Source: JAVBNA01 sp031551875 (GTDB taxonomy: Bacteria > Bacillota > Clostridia > Oscillospirales > Acutalibacteraceae). From it: a DNA stretch of 59,896 bases. Position numbers and translations under genes: made by a program. Below, in pieces: positions 1-8,516 of the stretch (positions within the stretch are counted from its first letter, which is position 1; every line of letters begins with the position of its first letter). The notes beneath the pieces are model-generated. The model made no database searches, was not told the DNA's origin, and saw nothing but the letters and a program-made list of their open reading frames with translations. The stretch lies in assembly GCA_031551875.1 (NCBI GenBank), contig JAVBNA010000041.1, forward strand, positions 1 to 59,896. The letters are read 5' to 3'.

Positions 1-993
1 TGCAGCCGCCGCATCGGAGTAGGCAACCTTCTTGACGATGTAATCGTGAACCGCAACTTCCATGTCGAGCTGGCTCATGTCGCCGTTGAGGGTTGCGAGC
101 ACTTCGTTAACAGCCGCGTCGAGCTTCGACTTCGCGCCGGAGACCTGGCTCGCAGAGAGGGAGTAGCGGGGCTCGATGCTGTAGGTGACGGTGGTCTGGT
201 CGCCGACATAAGTGGTGCGTGTGCGGATGGTATAGCCGAGGTCTACCCAGAAGACCTGGGACTGATCTTTGATCAGCGCATTGAACGCGTTGTCGATCTG
301 CGCTTTGGTCACGTTCTGGCCGAGAGCGATCGTGGCGGTCATGTTGTTTACGCCGTCGAGGATCGTGTCATACAGCTTCTTCTCGGTGGCGCTCAGGCCG
401 TTGTAGTAGTAGGGAGCAGCCTGGGAAAGCTTCACGGAAGTATTGGTGTCCGGAGCGGTCTTTGCGTTGTCGGTGGTGAAGCCATTGCCGGAGTTAGAAC
501 TAGAGCTCGAAGACTTGCTGCTGTTGTTAGAAGATTTGCTGCTGTTATTGTTGGTAGATTTATTGGTGTTGTTGGTGGATTTGTTGGTGTTGTTGGTTGT
601 CGTATTGCTGGTGGATTTGTTGGTATTGTTATTTGTCGTATTGCTGGTAGATTTGTTCGTGTTGTTGGTTGTGTTGTTGGTTGTAGAATTGTTGGTAGCG
701 GTGGTGCTTTCATTCGAGATTCTCTGGCCTTCGGTTTCGGTTTCGCTTTCCGTGTTGATTGCGGTTCCGGTTACCTCGGCAGTGTCCTCGAGCTCTTTGA
801 TCTCGTTGTCAAACTGGATGCCGGCGAGCTGGATGCCGTTGCTGACATCGGCGTTCTCAACGGGCGTATTATCAGAAATGATGGTATCTCCGCTGTAGGT
901 CGCTTTCGCGGTGTTGGAGGTCATGGTGATGGCGGCGGTGCTGGCGGCGATGACGACTGCGAGGGTGATAACGATTTTTTTTGTTTTAGACAT
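1..993 (-). CDS. Secreted transglutaminase-like protein, C-terminus beyond the window
   Basis: Translated directly on the minus strand: 331 codons open from an ATG at 993 (AAGGGG ribosome site just upstream) to the window edge. Residues 1-30 form a signal peptide (MSKTKK then a hydrophobic stretch). Residues about 93-166 are a low-complexity Asn/Thr/Ser/Lys linker built on short repeats such as NTNKST. After it comes a folded region whose last visible part, VHDYIVKKVAYSD, is like the segment that precedes the catalytic core in clostridial transglutaminase-like surface proteins. The catalytic Cys-His-Asp would lie outside the window, so the enzyme activity is not proven. The linker suggests an extracellular, wall-exposed protein. 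A c-di-GMP-I riboswitch and promoter lie upstream, which points to control by c-di-GMP, as seen for clostridial adhesins and biofilm proteins. Confidence 0.75.
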   Translation of the reverse strand, partial: MSKTKKIVITLAVVIAASTAAITMTSNTAKATYSGDTIISDNTPVENADVSNGIQLAGIQFDNEIKELEDTAEVTGTAINTESETETEGQRISNESTTATNNSTTNNTTNNTNKSTSNTTNNNTNKSTSNTTTNNTNKSTNNTNKSTNNNSSKSSNNSSKSSSSSSNSGNGFTTDNAKTAPDTNTSVKLSQAAPYYYNGLSATEKKLYDTILDGVNNMTATIALGQNVTKAQIDNAFNALIKDQSQVFWVDLGYTIRTRTTYVGDQTTVTYSIEPRYSLSASQVSGAKSKLDAAVNEVLATLNGDMSQLDMEVAVHDYIVKKVAYSDAAAA

Positions 994-1149
994 GGAAAAT
1001 GCCCCTTTCTTCATTACACGATAAACCATTTGGTTTACAATCCCCTTGAGCCAGACCGTGTGTCTGTGCTCTCTCATGGCCTCTCGGCCGTTTGAAAAGG
1101 ATCGTTCATGGTTTCTCGTGTGAGAAAGAGACATGAAATTAAGATCCCT

Positions 1150-1236
1150 TTCGGTAACTGGCTGTCATCTCATCCATAGGATGAATTAGACCCTTAGCTT
1201 TGCGTCCCTGCCTTTCGACAGGTTTGCCTTTGTCGT
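1150..1236 (-). promoter_or_regulatory. Cyclic-di-GMP-I (GEMM-I) riboswitch
   Basis: Read on the minus strand, the leader contains the GEMM-I hallmarks in the right order: GGCAAACC, a stem closed by a GAAA tetraloop (CCTGTCGAAAGGCAGG), then GGGACGCAAAGC, then CTAA, a second hairpin (TTCATCC-TATG-GATGA) and the closing GCCAGTTACCGAA. It lies between a sigma-A promoter (1303-1331) and the start codon at 993, so it sits in a leader of roughly 300 nt. No intrinsic terminator is evident downstream. A GGCC-GAGA-GGCC hairpin at 1077-1090 could belong to the expression platform. On or off behaviour cannot be told from sequence. Confidence 0.9.
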
Positions 1237-1302
1237 TTGAATCTTCAAACATGATATTCAGTTTTTGTGTTTTGCTTTTGCAGTTCTCTTGACTGCGACA
1301 TC

Positions 1303-1331
1303 ATCTTACCACGGCCTTCCAGAATTGTCAA
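1303..1331 (-). promoter_or_regulatory. Sigma-A promoter of the riboswitch-controlled gene
   Basis: The minus strand has TTGACA (1331-1326), a 17-base spacer and TAAGAT (1308-1303). It is upstream of the c-di-GMP riboswitch, so transcription would start near 1296. The rest of the 994-1636 gap holds the leader RNA and, on the plus strand, the untranslated region of the next gene; nothing else was recognised there. Confidence 0.8.
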
Positions 1332-1636
1332 CACTTTTTTAAAAGAAATTTCACAAAAGCACTTTTATGCCTATTTGCATAATTTTATCTTGCTTTTATA
1401 TGCACTATTGCTCGCCCAGTGGATTCTATTCTTATTATATACTGTAAAAGCGGAAAGTGTGCAGGAAACTTTTGATAAAAAACATCGGACAATGATGTAT
1501 GGTTGTTTCTCTCCTCTCTTCCGGTTGCATCTTTGGGGAAAAACTGGTACAATTTTACTGTTGCCTTTTATACCTATATTAAATAGGTGTAGCGATATGA
1601 TTCTTATGTCAGCATTTTTGCAAGGAGGGGACGGCA

Positions 1637-2488
1637 ATGTCCGTAGGCTTGGTTTTGGAAGGCGGCGGGATGCGCGGAGCCTTTACCTCGGGCGTTTTGG
1701 ACGTGTTTCTGCGTCATGGGATCGAGTTCCCCTATATGTCGGCCATTTCAGCGGGCGCCTGCAACTCAATGGGCTTTCTTTCCAAACAGGAGGGCTGGAA
1801 CATCGGCACCATGTCCACCTATATTACCGACCCGCGCTATCTGAGCGTGTCCAACCTGATCCGTCAAGGGTCGCTGTTCGGATACACCTTTATGTTTGAG
1901 GAAATTCCCCGCAGCCTGAATCCTTTCGACTATGACACCTTTTTTAGTTCTCCCACCCGCCTCCAGATCGGCGCAACCGACCTGGAGACCGGTCAGTGCA
2001 TCTACTTTGAGGGCCGGGACATGGATGAACACTTCACTCCCGCCGTTGCGTCGGCGTCACTGCCCTTCGTGTCCAAGATCGTCAGCTTCCAGGGGCATCA
2101 GCTGCTCGACGGCGGGTGCAGCGAGCCCATCCCTATTGAGCAGGCGCTGCGCTGCGGCTATGAGCACAATGTCATCGTGCTCACCCAGCACAAGGGCTAC
2201 CGTAAAAAGAAGCCGGGCATGACCTACGCCATGCTGCACACGGTCTACCGCGACTATCCTAACTTTGTCACCACCATGCTCAACCGCACGGCCATCTACA
2301 ACGCTGAGCTCGATTTGGTTGACCACATGGAGGCGCAGGGGCGCGCGGTTGTCATTCGCCCGCTTGAGCCGGTGGCGGTGGCGCGGTATGAGAAGGATCC
2401 CCGGCAGCTGTTGGCGCTTTACGATCAGGGCGTTGAGGCGGCGAAGGCGCAGCTGGAAGCGGTTGTCCGCCACCAGGCGCGGTTTTAG
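1637..2488 (+). CDS. Patatin-like phospholipase
   Basis: A 283-residue cytosolic serine lipid hydrolase of the patatin family (RssA/YlbK-like). Seen: glycine-rich oxyanion motif EGGGMRGAF at residues 8-16, nucleophile elbow AISAG with Ser39, and DGG with catalytic Asp158, the Ser-Asp dyad of patatins. The ATG follows AAGGAGGGG with good spacing. Length is normal for bacterial single-domain patatins. The substrate is unknown; family members deacylate phospholipids or lysophospholipids. It stands alone upstream of ruvC, which has its own promoter. Confidence 0.9.
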   Translation: MSVGLVLEGGGMRGAFTSGVLDVFLRHGIEFPYMSAISAGACNSMGFLSKQEGWNIGTMSTYITDPRYLSVSNLIRQGSLFGYTFMFEEIPRSLNPFDYDTFFSSPTRLQIGATDLETGQCIYFEGRDMDEHFTPAVASASLPFVSKIVSFQGHQLLDGGCSEPIPIEQALRCGYEHNVIVLTQHKGYRKKKPGMTYAMLHTVYRDYPNFVTTMLNRTAIYNAELDLVDHMEAQGRAVVIRPLEPVAVARYEKDPRQLLALYDQGVEAAKAQLEAVVRHQARF

Positions 2489-2512
2489 CATTGCAGGACG
2501 CGAAGCTTTTTC

Positions 2513-2541
2513 TTGTAGACCCTTCCTGTATATGGTATAAT
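2513..2541 (+). promoter_or_regulatory. Sigma-A promoter of the ruv operon
   Basis: TTGTAG (2513-2518), 17 bases, then TATAAT (2536-2541), 30 bases before the ruvC ATG at 2571. It separates the ruv genes from the patatin gene. Confidence 0.7.
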
Positions 2542-2570
2542 AATTAGAAAATCGCCGTTGGGAGGACCGC

Positions 2571-3074
2571 ATGATTATTTTGGGCATTGACCCCGGATAC
2601 GCCATCGTGGGCTATGGGGTTGTGGACTACCGGCAGAACAAGTTTGCGCCGCTGGAATACGGCGCGATTGTCACCGGGCCGGAGCAACCCTTCGGGCAGC
2701 GCCTGAACACGATTTACGACCAGCTGACCGGCATCATTGACCGGACGCGTCCCGATGCCGTCGCGGTGGAAAAGCTCTTTTTCCACACCAACCAAAAGAC
2801 GGTGATCGCGGTCGCCGAGGCGCGCGGCGTCATCCGGCTGGCCATCGAGCGCCGTGGCTATACCATGTTCGAGTACACCCCCCTGCAGGTCAAGACCGCC
2901 GTCACGGGCTATGGGCGGGCGCTCAAACCCCAGGTGATGGAAATGACCCGGCGGCTGCTCTCCCTCAAAAAAGTGCCCACCCCCGACGATACGGCCGACG
3001 CGCTGGCCGTCGCCATCTGCCACGCCAACACGGCGGGCACAGCGCTCAAACAAAAAATACTGCAAAGCAGGTAA
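2571..3074 (+). CDS. ruvC: Holliday junction endonuclease RuvC
   Basis: Resolves Holliday junctions made in recombination and fork repair, acting with RuvAB. 167 residues, standard family length. Acidic catalytic residues are present: Asp in GIDPGY at the N-terminus, Glu in VEKLFF, and the C-terminal PDDTADALAVA carrying two Asp. GGGAGG precedes the ATG. First gene of a ruvC-ruvA-(membrane protein)-ruvB run, six bases before ruvA. Confidence 0.97.
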   Translation: MIILGIDPGYAIVGYGVVDYRQNKFAPLEYGAIVTGPEQPFGQRLNTIYDQLTGIIDRTRPDAVAVEKLFFHTNQKTVIAVAEARGVIRLAIERRGYTMFEYTPLQVKTAVTGYGRALKPQVMEMTRRLLSLKKVPTPDDTADALAVAICHANTAGTALKQKILQSR

Positions 3075-3080
3075 ACGCCC

Positions 3081-3683
3081 ATGTTTTATTCGATTTCCGG
3101 CATCCTGATTCACCGTGAGCTGGGTTTCGCCGCCGTCGAGTGCGGCGGCGTGGCCTTCAAGTGCTTTACCACGGCGGTGACGCAGGCGGCGCTGCCTTCG
3201 ATCGGCGAAAAGGTCACCTTATATACCCATTTGAATGTGCGTGAGGACGCCCTCGACCTGTACGGCTTTGCCACCAAGGGCGAGCTTGACTGCTTCAAAA
3301 CACTGACAAGCGTCACCGGCGTCGGGCAGAAGGTGGGGCTTGCCATTCTGTCCGTCCTGCCCGCCGAGCGGGTGGCGCTCGCGGTGGCCACAAGCGACCA
3401 CAAGGCGCTGACCGCCGCGCCGGGCGTTGGCCCCAAGCTTGCCCAGCGCATCGTGCTTGAGCTCAAGGACAAAATGGGCGCGATTGAACCGGAAGGCATG
3501 CCAAACGGCGCGCCGGCCGGTGCGCCCTCTGCGGCGTCCCATGCCGCCGAGGCGGTGCGCGCCCTGCAAATGCTGGGGTACTCCCCCGCCGACGCAAACA
3601 GTGTTGTGGCAAAGCTGGACGGGGGGCTGCCGGTGGAGGAGCTCATTCGGCAGGCACTCAAACAAATGGCCGGGCGGCTGTAA
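3081..3683 (+). CDS. ruvA: Holliday junction branch migration protein RuvA
   Basis: Tetrameric protein that binds four-way junctions and loads RuvB. 200 residues: N-terminal OB fold (about 1-65), helix-hairpin-helix repeats (TSVTGVGQKVGLAIL and AAPGVGPKLAQRIVLE), a flexible Ala/Pro-rich linker at about 137-155 and the C-terminal three-helix domain that contacts RuvB. It directly follows ruvC. Confidence 0.97.
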   Translation: MFYSISGILIHRELGFAAVECGGVAFKCFTTAVTQAALPSIGEKVTLYTHLNVREDALDLYGFATKGELDCFKTLTSVTGVGQKVGLAILSVLPAERVALAVATSDHKALTAAPGVGPKLAQRIVLELKDKMGAIEPEGMPNGAPAGAPSAASHAAEAVRALQMLGYSPADANSVVAKLDGGLPVEELIRQALKQMAGRL

Positions 3684-3708
3684 ATACATGTATACGGGAG
3701 GGATTCAA

Positions 3709-4230
3709 GTGGAGATTCTGTTTGAAAATCAATATGTGCGCACAAAAGAATTTTTCAAGACGTTTTATACGTATCTTTATTTCAAAAGACCAAGGGCGAT
3801 TGTTTTTCATGTTTATATTGTTATGTCTGTTCTATTGATCTTGTCCTACTTGCTGTTCTCGGAAAGAATGCGCTCAGAATATGAATTTGGTATCTATCTT
3901 TCTTTAATGCCGATCCTTTATATCGTGTATGTTTGTCGTTATTACAGGGTGCGAAAATTAAGCTATCTGCGGGACTTGGAAATAGACAACGGGGAACCGG
4001 TTGAGGCAAGTATATCCGTGACTGCCAATGGAATTGATTGCATTCACGCAAAATCTGAGACAGCGACCCATGTTGACCTTGCCAAAATTAAAAAAATCTA
4101 CAACACCAAGCACTACATTTATATCATGACAGGGACAAAGCTTATCTATCCCTTAAAAAAAGACGGCTTCACCAAGGGAACCACCGAAGAATTTCTCGCT
4201 TTTTTAAGGGGCAAGGGCTTTAAGGTATAA
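3709..4230 (+). CDS. YcxB-like C-terminal domain membrane protein
   Basis: A 173-residue protein starting at GTG 3709, chosen because GGGAGGG lies six bases upstream; an ATG at 3688 is an alternative. Two membrane segments are visible (about residues 33-55 and 61-83). The cytosolic C-terminal part has the pattern of YcxB-like domains: KSETATHVDLAKIKKIYN, then YIYIMTGTKLIYPLKK, then a final EEFLAFLRGKGF. Function unknown for the family. It is inserted between ruvA and ruvB in the same direction, and its codon use is visibly more A/T-rich than that of the flanking ruv genes, so it may be a later insertion. Confidence 0.75.
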   Translation: MEILFENQYVRTKEFFKTFYTYLYFKRPRAIVFHVYIVMSVLLILSYLLFSERMRSEYEFGIYLSLMPILYIVYVCRYYRVRKLSYLRDLEIDNGEPVEASISVTANGIDCIHAKSETATHVDLAKIKKIYNTKHYIYIMTGTKLIYPLKKDGFTKGTTEEFLAFLRGKGFKV

Positions 4231-4256
4231 CCCCGCAGAAAGGACTGGTCAGCACC

Positions 4257-5342
4257 GTGAAACCGAACACCCCCGAAGAGGGCCTGTACGTCACCTCCGC
4301 GGACGACATGGATTTTGAAAACCGGGTGGTTTCCCCCGAATACAGCCCCGAGGACACCGAGGTGGACACCCCCCTGCGCCCGCGTACCCTCTCCGAATAC
4401 GTCGGGCAGGAAAAGGTCAAGGAAAACCTGTCGGTGTACATCGAGGCGGCGCGCGGCCGTCGGGAGGCGCTCGATCACGTGCTACTGTACGGGCCTCCGG
4501 GGCTGGGCAAGACCACCCTCGCGAGCATCATCGCAAACGAGCTTTCGGTCAACATCCGCATCACCTCCGGCCCCGCGATTGAAAAGCCGGGCGATCTTGC
4601 GGCACTGCTGCTCTCGCTTGAGGCGAACGACGTGCTGTTCATCGACGAGATCCACCGTCTTTCGCGCAGCGTGGAGGAGGTGCTCTACCCCGCGATGGAG
4701 GACTTTGCCATCGACATTGTCAACGGCAAGGGGCAGGGCGCGACCGCCTACCACCTGCCGCTGCCCCACTTTACACTGATCGGTGCGACCACGCGGGCAG
4801 GGCAGATGACCGCCCCCCTGCGCGACCGGTTCGGCGTAATTTTCCGCCTGGAGATGTACACGCCCGAAGAACTTTCGCGTATCATCACGCGCAGCGCCGG
4901 GATCCTTGGCATCCCCATTGAGCCGGACGGCTCGCTGGAGCTGGCCTCCCGTTCGCGCGGCACCCCCCGCATCGCCAACCGTCTACTCAAACGGGTGCGC
5001 GACTTTGCGCAGGTCGTGGGCGGCGGGACGATTGACTGTGAAACCGCCCGGCACGCCCTCGACCGCATGGACATCGACGAGCTGGGTCTTGACCAGAACG
5101 ACCGGCGGATTTTGGAGGTCATGATCCAGTACTACGGAGGACGCCCGGTGGGGCTTGAAACCATTGCCGCCGCCGTGGGCGAGGAGGCGATCACCGTGGA
5201 GGATGTCTACGAGCCCTTCCTCATGCAGATCGGCTTTATCGCCCGCACCCCGCGCGGCCGTGTGGTCACGCCGTCGGGCTATACCCACCTGGGGTATGAT
5301 TTCCCCGGCGCGGAGGACAATAAGCAGACCGCGTTGTTTTGA
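4257..5342 (+). CDS. ruvB: Holliday junction branch migration ATPase RuvB
   Basis: AAA+ hexameric motor that drives branch migration with RuvA. 361 residues: Walker A GPPGLGKT at 79-86, Walker B LFIDEIHRL, sensor 1 GATTRAGQ, Arg-finger region RDRFG, and the C-terminal winged-helix domain (GLETIAAAVGE ... PRGRVVTPSGY). GTG start after AGAAAGGA. The acidic leader before the conserved LRPRTLSEYVGQ is about 40 residues, longer than the usual 15-20. Asp- and Glu-rich, probably disordered; an internal start was not convincing. Confidence 0.97.
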   Translation: MKPNTPEEGLYVTSADDMDFENRVVSPEYSPEDTEVDTPLRPRTLSEYVGQEKVKENLSVYIEAARGRREALDHVLLYGPPGLGKTTLASIIANELSVNIRITSGPAIEKPGDLAALLLSLEANDVLFIDEIHRLSRSVEEVLYPAMEDFAIDIVNGKGQGATAYHLPLPHFTLIGATTRAGQMTAPLRDRFGVIFRLEMYTPEELSRIITRSAGILGIPIEPDGSLELASRSRGTPRIANRLLKRVRDFAQVVGGGTIDCETARHALDRMDIDELGLDQNDRRILEVMIQYYGGRPVGLETIAAAVGEEAITVEDVYEPFLMQIGFIARTPRGRVVTPSGYTHLGYDFPGAEDNKQTALF

Positions 5343-5404
5343 TTTTCTCCGGGGGGCAAACATGACCCCCGATTGATAAATGATTCTAATTAAGGAGTGA
5401 AACT

Positions 5405-6754
5405 ATGGGCAGACTATTTGGAACCGACGGCGTCAGAGGCGTCGCCAACGCTGAACTCACCTGTGAGCTGGCGCTCAAAATCGGGCGGGCCGCCGCCGAA
5501 ATCCTGACCGACGGAAACCGGGGGCGTCCCAGAATCCTGATCGGCAAGGACACCCGTCTTTCGTGCGACATGCTGGAGGGCGCGCTGACTGCCGGGCTGT
5601 GCTCTGTGGGCGCCGATGTGCTGCTCACCGGCGTCGTCCCCACCCCCGCCGTCGCCTACCTGGTCGTCAAGTACAAGTGCGACGCCGGCATTATGATTTC
5701 CGCCTCGCACAACCCCTGTGAGTACAACGGCATCAAGATTTTTTCCGGCGACGGCTACAAGCTGCCCGACGCGCTTGAGGAGCAGATTGAGGCCATCGTG
5801 CTCGATGGCGAGGAGGAGCCCGCCCTGCCGGCGGGGGATCAGATCGGCCGCGTGCTCCGTCTGGAGAACGCTGCCAAGGACTACATCGACCACATTAAGA
5901 ATTCTGTTCCCTTCGCGCTCACCGGACTGAACATAGCGCTCGACTGTGCCAACGGGTCGGCGGCGACAACCGCCGAGCGGCTGTTCACCGAGCTGGGCGC
6001 GACCTGCCACATGCTGTCTGACAAGCCCGACGGCGTCAACATCAACAAGGACTGCGGCTCCACCCACATGGAGGCGCTCCAGCACTATGTCGTGGAGCAC
6101 GGCCTGGACGCGGGGCTCGCCTTTGACGGCGACGCCGACCGTTGTCTCGCCGTGGACGAAAAAGGGCAGCTCGTGGACGGCGACTTCATCATGGCCATTT
6201 TGGCCGCCGATTTGAAGTCGCGCGGCAAGCTGAGCAAAAACGCCGCGGTGGGCACCATCATGACCAACATGGGCTTCCACCGCTTCAGTAAGGAAAACGG
6301 CATCCACTTTGTCTCCACCAAGGTGGGCGACCGCTATGTGCTTGAGGAAATGCTCCTTGAGGAGTACAACTTCGGCGGCGAGCAGTCGGGCCACATCATC
6401 TTCCTTGACTTCGCCACAACCGGCGACGGCCAGCTGACCGGCGCGCACCTGCTCAGCGTCTTGCGCCGCCGTCAGGCCAAAATGTCCAGCCTTGCGACGC
6501 TGATGGAGCGCTTCCCGCAGGTGATGGTCAACGTCACGGTTACGAACGAGGGCAAGCTGCACTTTTACACCGACCAGAAACTCAAAGAGGCCATTGACGA
6601 GGCCAAAAACGAACTGGGCAGCACCGGGCGCATCATCGTGCGCTGTTCGGGCACCGAGCCGCTCGTGCGCGTCATGGTGGAGGGCGAGGACACGGAGCAG
6701 ATTCAGACGATTGCCGACCGCGTCGCCGATTTTGTCCGCGAGAGGCTGTCATAA
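5405..6754 (+). CDS. glmM: Phosphoglucosamine mutase
   Basis: Interconverts glucosamine-6-phosphate and glucosamine-1-phosphate for UDP-GlcNAc and peptidoglycan. 449 residues, normal length. Phosphoserine loop ISASHNP with Ser101, metal-binding loop DGDADR at 241-246, sugar-binding GGEQSGH and phosphate-binding GTEPLVRV near the C-terminus. Start ATG after AAGGAG. Its stop TAA shares one base with the next gene's ATG, so the two are translationally coupled. Confidence 0.97.
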   Translation: MGRLFGTDGVRGVANAELTCELALKIGRAAAEILTDGNRGRPRILIGKDTRLSCDMLEGALTAGLCSVGADVLLTGVVPTPAVAYLVVKYKCDAGIMISASHNPCEYNGIKIFSGDGYKLPDALEEQIEAIVLDGEEEPALPAGDQIGRVLRLENAAKDYIDHIKNSVPFALTGLNIALDCANGSAATTAERLFTELGATCHMLSDKPDGVNINKDCGSTHMEALQHYVVEHGLDAGLAFDGDADRCLAVDEKGQLVDGDFIMAILAADLKSRGKLSKNAAVGTIMTNMGFHRFSKENGIHFVSTKVGDRYVLEEMLLEEYNFGGEQSGHIIFLDFATTGDGQLTGAHLLSVLRRRQAKMSSLATLMERFPQVMVNVTVTNEGKLHFYTDQKLKEAIDEAKNELGSTGRIIVRCSGTEPLVRVMVEGEDTEQIQTIADRVADFVRERLS

Positions 6755-7617
6755 TGCGTGTCGCTTCGTGGAAGGACTATGAACTGCTGGATACGTCGGG
6801 CGGCGAACGCCTTGAACGGTGGGGCGACATCATCCTGATCCGCCCTGATCCGCAGGTCATCTGGGACACCCCCAAAACCCATCCTCTATGGAAAAACGCC
6901 CGCGCCCGCTACCGCCGGTCAAGCACCGGCGGCGGCGCGTGGGAGACCTATAAAAGCGTGCCCGAAAGCTGGAGAATTTCCTATGGGGATCTGACCTTCG
7001 GGCTCAAGACTATGGGCTTCAAGCACACGGGCATTTTTCCCGAGCAGGCGGTCAATTGGGATCTCATGGCGGGTCTGATCAAGAACGCCGGGCGTCCCGT
7101 AAAAGTGCTCAACCTGTTCGGCTATACCGGCGCGGCTACGCTTGCCTGTGCGGCGGCGGGCGCGCAGGTGTGCCACGTGGACGCCGCGAAGGGCATGGTC
7201 GCTTGGGCGCGTGAAAACGCCGCGGCGTCGGGACTGTCCGACATGCCGGTGCGCTGGATTGTCGATGACTGCATTAAGTTTGTACAGCGCGAAGCCCGCC
7301 GGGGCAACACCTATCAGGGCATCCTGATGGATCCGCCCTCCTACGGGCGGGGACCGGGCGGCGAGGTGTGGAAGCTCGAGGAGCAGCTGTACGGCCTCAC
7401 TGCCCAGTGCCGCGCCATCCTAGCCGAGGACGCCCTCTTTTTCCTGCTCAACTCATACACGACGGGGCTGTCTCCCGCCGTGATGGAGTACCTTTTGGGG
7501 ACGCTGCTGCCTCCGACATTCGGCGGACGGGTGTCCTCCGACGAGATCGGGCTTCCCTGTACGGCGGCCGGACGCGTGCTGCCCTGCGGCTCCACCGCAA
7601 TCTGGCAGGCAGGCTGA
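6754..7617 (+). CDS. Class I SAM-dependent methyltransferase (RlmI/RlmK-like)
   Basis: 287 residues. The SAM-binding motif I is NLFGYTGAATLACA, followed by the acidic end of strand 2 (HVDAAKGMV), and the DPPSYGR motif typical of the rRNA (cytosine-C5)-methyltransferase-like family (Methyltrans_SAM). The PUA domain and catalytic cysteines of RlmI are not seen, so the true substrate, RNA or other, is open. The start overlaps the stop of glmM by one base. Confidence 0.85.
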   Translation: MRVASWKDYELLDTSGGERLERWGDIILIRPDPQVIWDTPKTHPLWKNARARYRRSSTGGGAWETYKSVPESWRISYGDLTFGLKTMGFKHTGIFPEQAVNWDLMAGLIKNAGRPVKVLNLFGYTGAATLACAAAGAQVCHVDAAKGMVAWARENAAASGLSDMPVRWIVDDCIKFVQREARRGNTYQGILMDPPSYGRGPGGEVWKLEEQLYGLTAQCRAILAEDALFFLLNSYTTGLSPAVMEYLLGTLLPPTFGGRVSSDEIGLPCTAAGRVLPCGSTAIWQAG

Positions 7618-7645
7618 GATTATAAACCTATTATCAGGAGAGTAT

Positions 7646-8503
7646 ATGCAACAGGAAAACATTATCACAACCGAACACGTCACCTTCCGCTATGACGAGG
7701 AGAATGAAGTCGAGACCGACACGGGGATTTTGTCCGACATCACCCTCTCGGTGCGCAGGGGTGAATTTCTGGCGCTGCTGGGGCGCAACGGCTCGGGCAA
7801 ATCGACGCTCGCCAAGCATTTTAACGCCATGCTCACCCCCACGCTCGGAAAGGTGTTCGTGCAGGGCATGGACACGGCGGACGAGAGCGTCCTGTACGAG
7901 ATCCGGCGGCGCACTGGCCTGGTATTCCAGAACCCCGACCATCAGCTGGTCGCGAGCGTCGTCGAAGAGGATGTCGCCTTCGGCCCCGAAAACCTCGGTG
8001 TACCGTCTGCGGAGATTCGCGAGAGGGTGGATGACGCGCTGCGGACAGTGGACATGTCGGGCTATGAAAAGCACGCCCCCCATAAGCTTTCGGGCGGGCA
8101 GAAGCAACGGGTGGCCATCGCGGGCATTCTCGCCATGCAGCCCGACTGTCTCGTGCTCGATGAGCCGACCGCCATGCTCGACCCGCGCGGACGGCGGGAG
8201 GTGCTCGAAACCATCCACCGGCTGAATAAAGAAAAGGGAATTACGATCGTGCTGATCACCCACTACATGGACGAGGCGGTGGGCGCTGACCGTGTGGTGG
8301 TCATGGACGACGGCAAGATCCTTCTTGAGGGCGCGCCGCGCGACATCTTTTCACAGGTGGAGACGCTGGGAGCTGCCCAGCTCGACGTCCCGCAGGCCAC
8401 CGAGCTGGCCTATGCGCTGAAAAAAGCGGGTTTCCCGCTGCCCGACGGCATCCTGACGCCGGAGGAATGCGCCCACAGTATTGAGCTGCTAATTGGAACA
8501 TGA
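7646..8503 (+). CDS. ecfA1: ECF transporter ATPase EcfA1
   Basis: One of two ATPases of the energy-coupling module shared by vitamin and metal importers. 285 residues: Walker A GRNGSGKST, Q-loop FQNPDHQ typical of EcfA, signature LSGGQKQRVAIAG, Walker B CLVLDEPTAMLD, H-loop ITHYMDE. RBS AGGAG before the ATG. Forms ecfA1-ecfA2-ecfT-truA, a conserved Firmicutes order, without a substrate-binding S component here. Confidence 0.95.
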   Translation: MQQENIITTEHVTFRYDEENEVETDTGILSDITLSVRRGEFLALLGRNGSGKSTLAKHFNAMLTPTLGKVFVQGMDTADESVLYEIRRRTGLVFQNPDHQLVASVVEEDVAFGPENLGVPSAEIRERVDDALRTVDMSGYEKHAPHKLSGGQKQRVAIAGILAMQPDCLVLDEPTAMLDPRGRREVLETIHRLNKEKGITIVLITHYMDEAVGADRVVVMDDGKILLEGAPRDIFSQVETLGAAQLDVPQATELAYALKKAGFPLPDGILTPEECAHSIELLIGT

Positions 8504-8516
8504 AAGAGGACACCCT

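Noticed and set aside
46..1095. Long open frame on the plus strand, 349 codons
   Set aside because: Its protein is a Val/Gly/Leu-rich artefact of the minus-strand N/T/S repeats; the minus-strand gene has a ribosome site, signal peptide, promoter and riboswitch.
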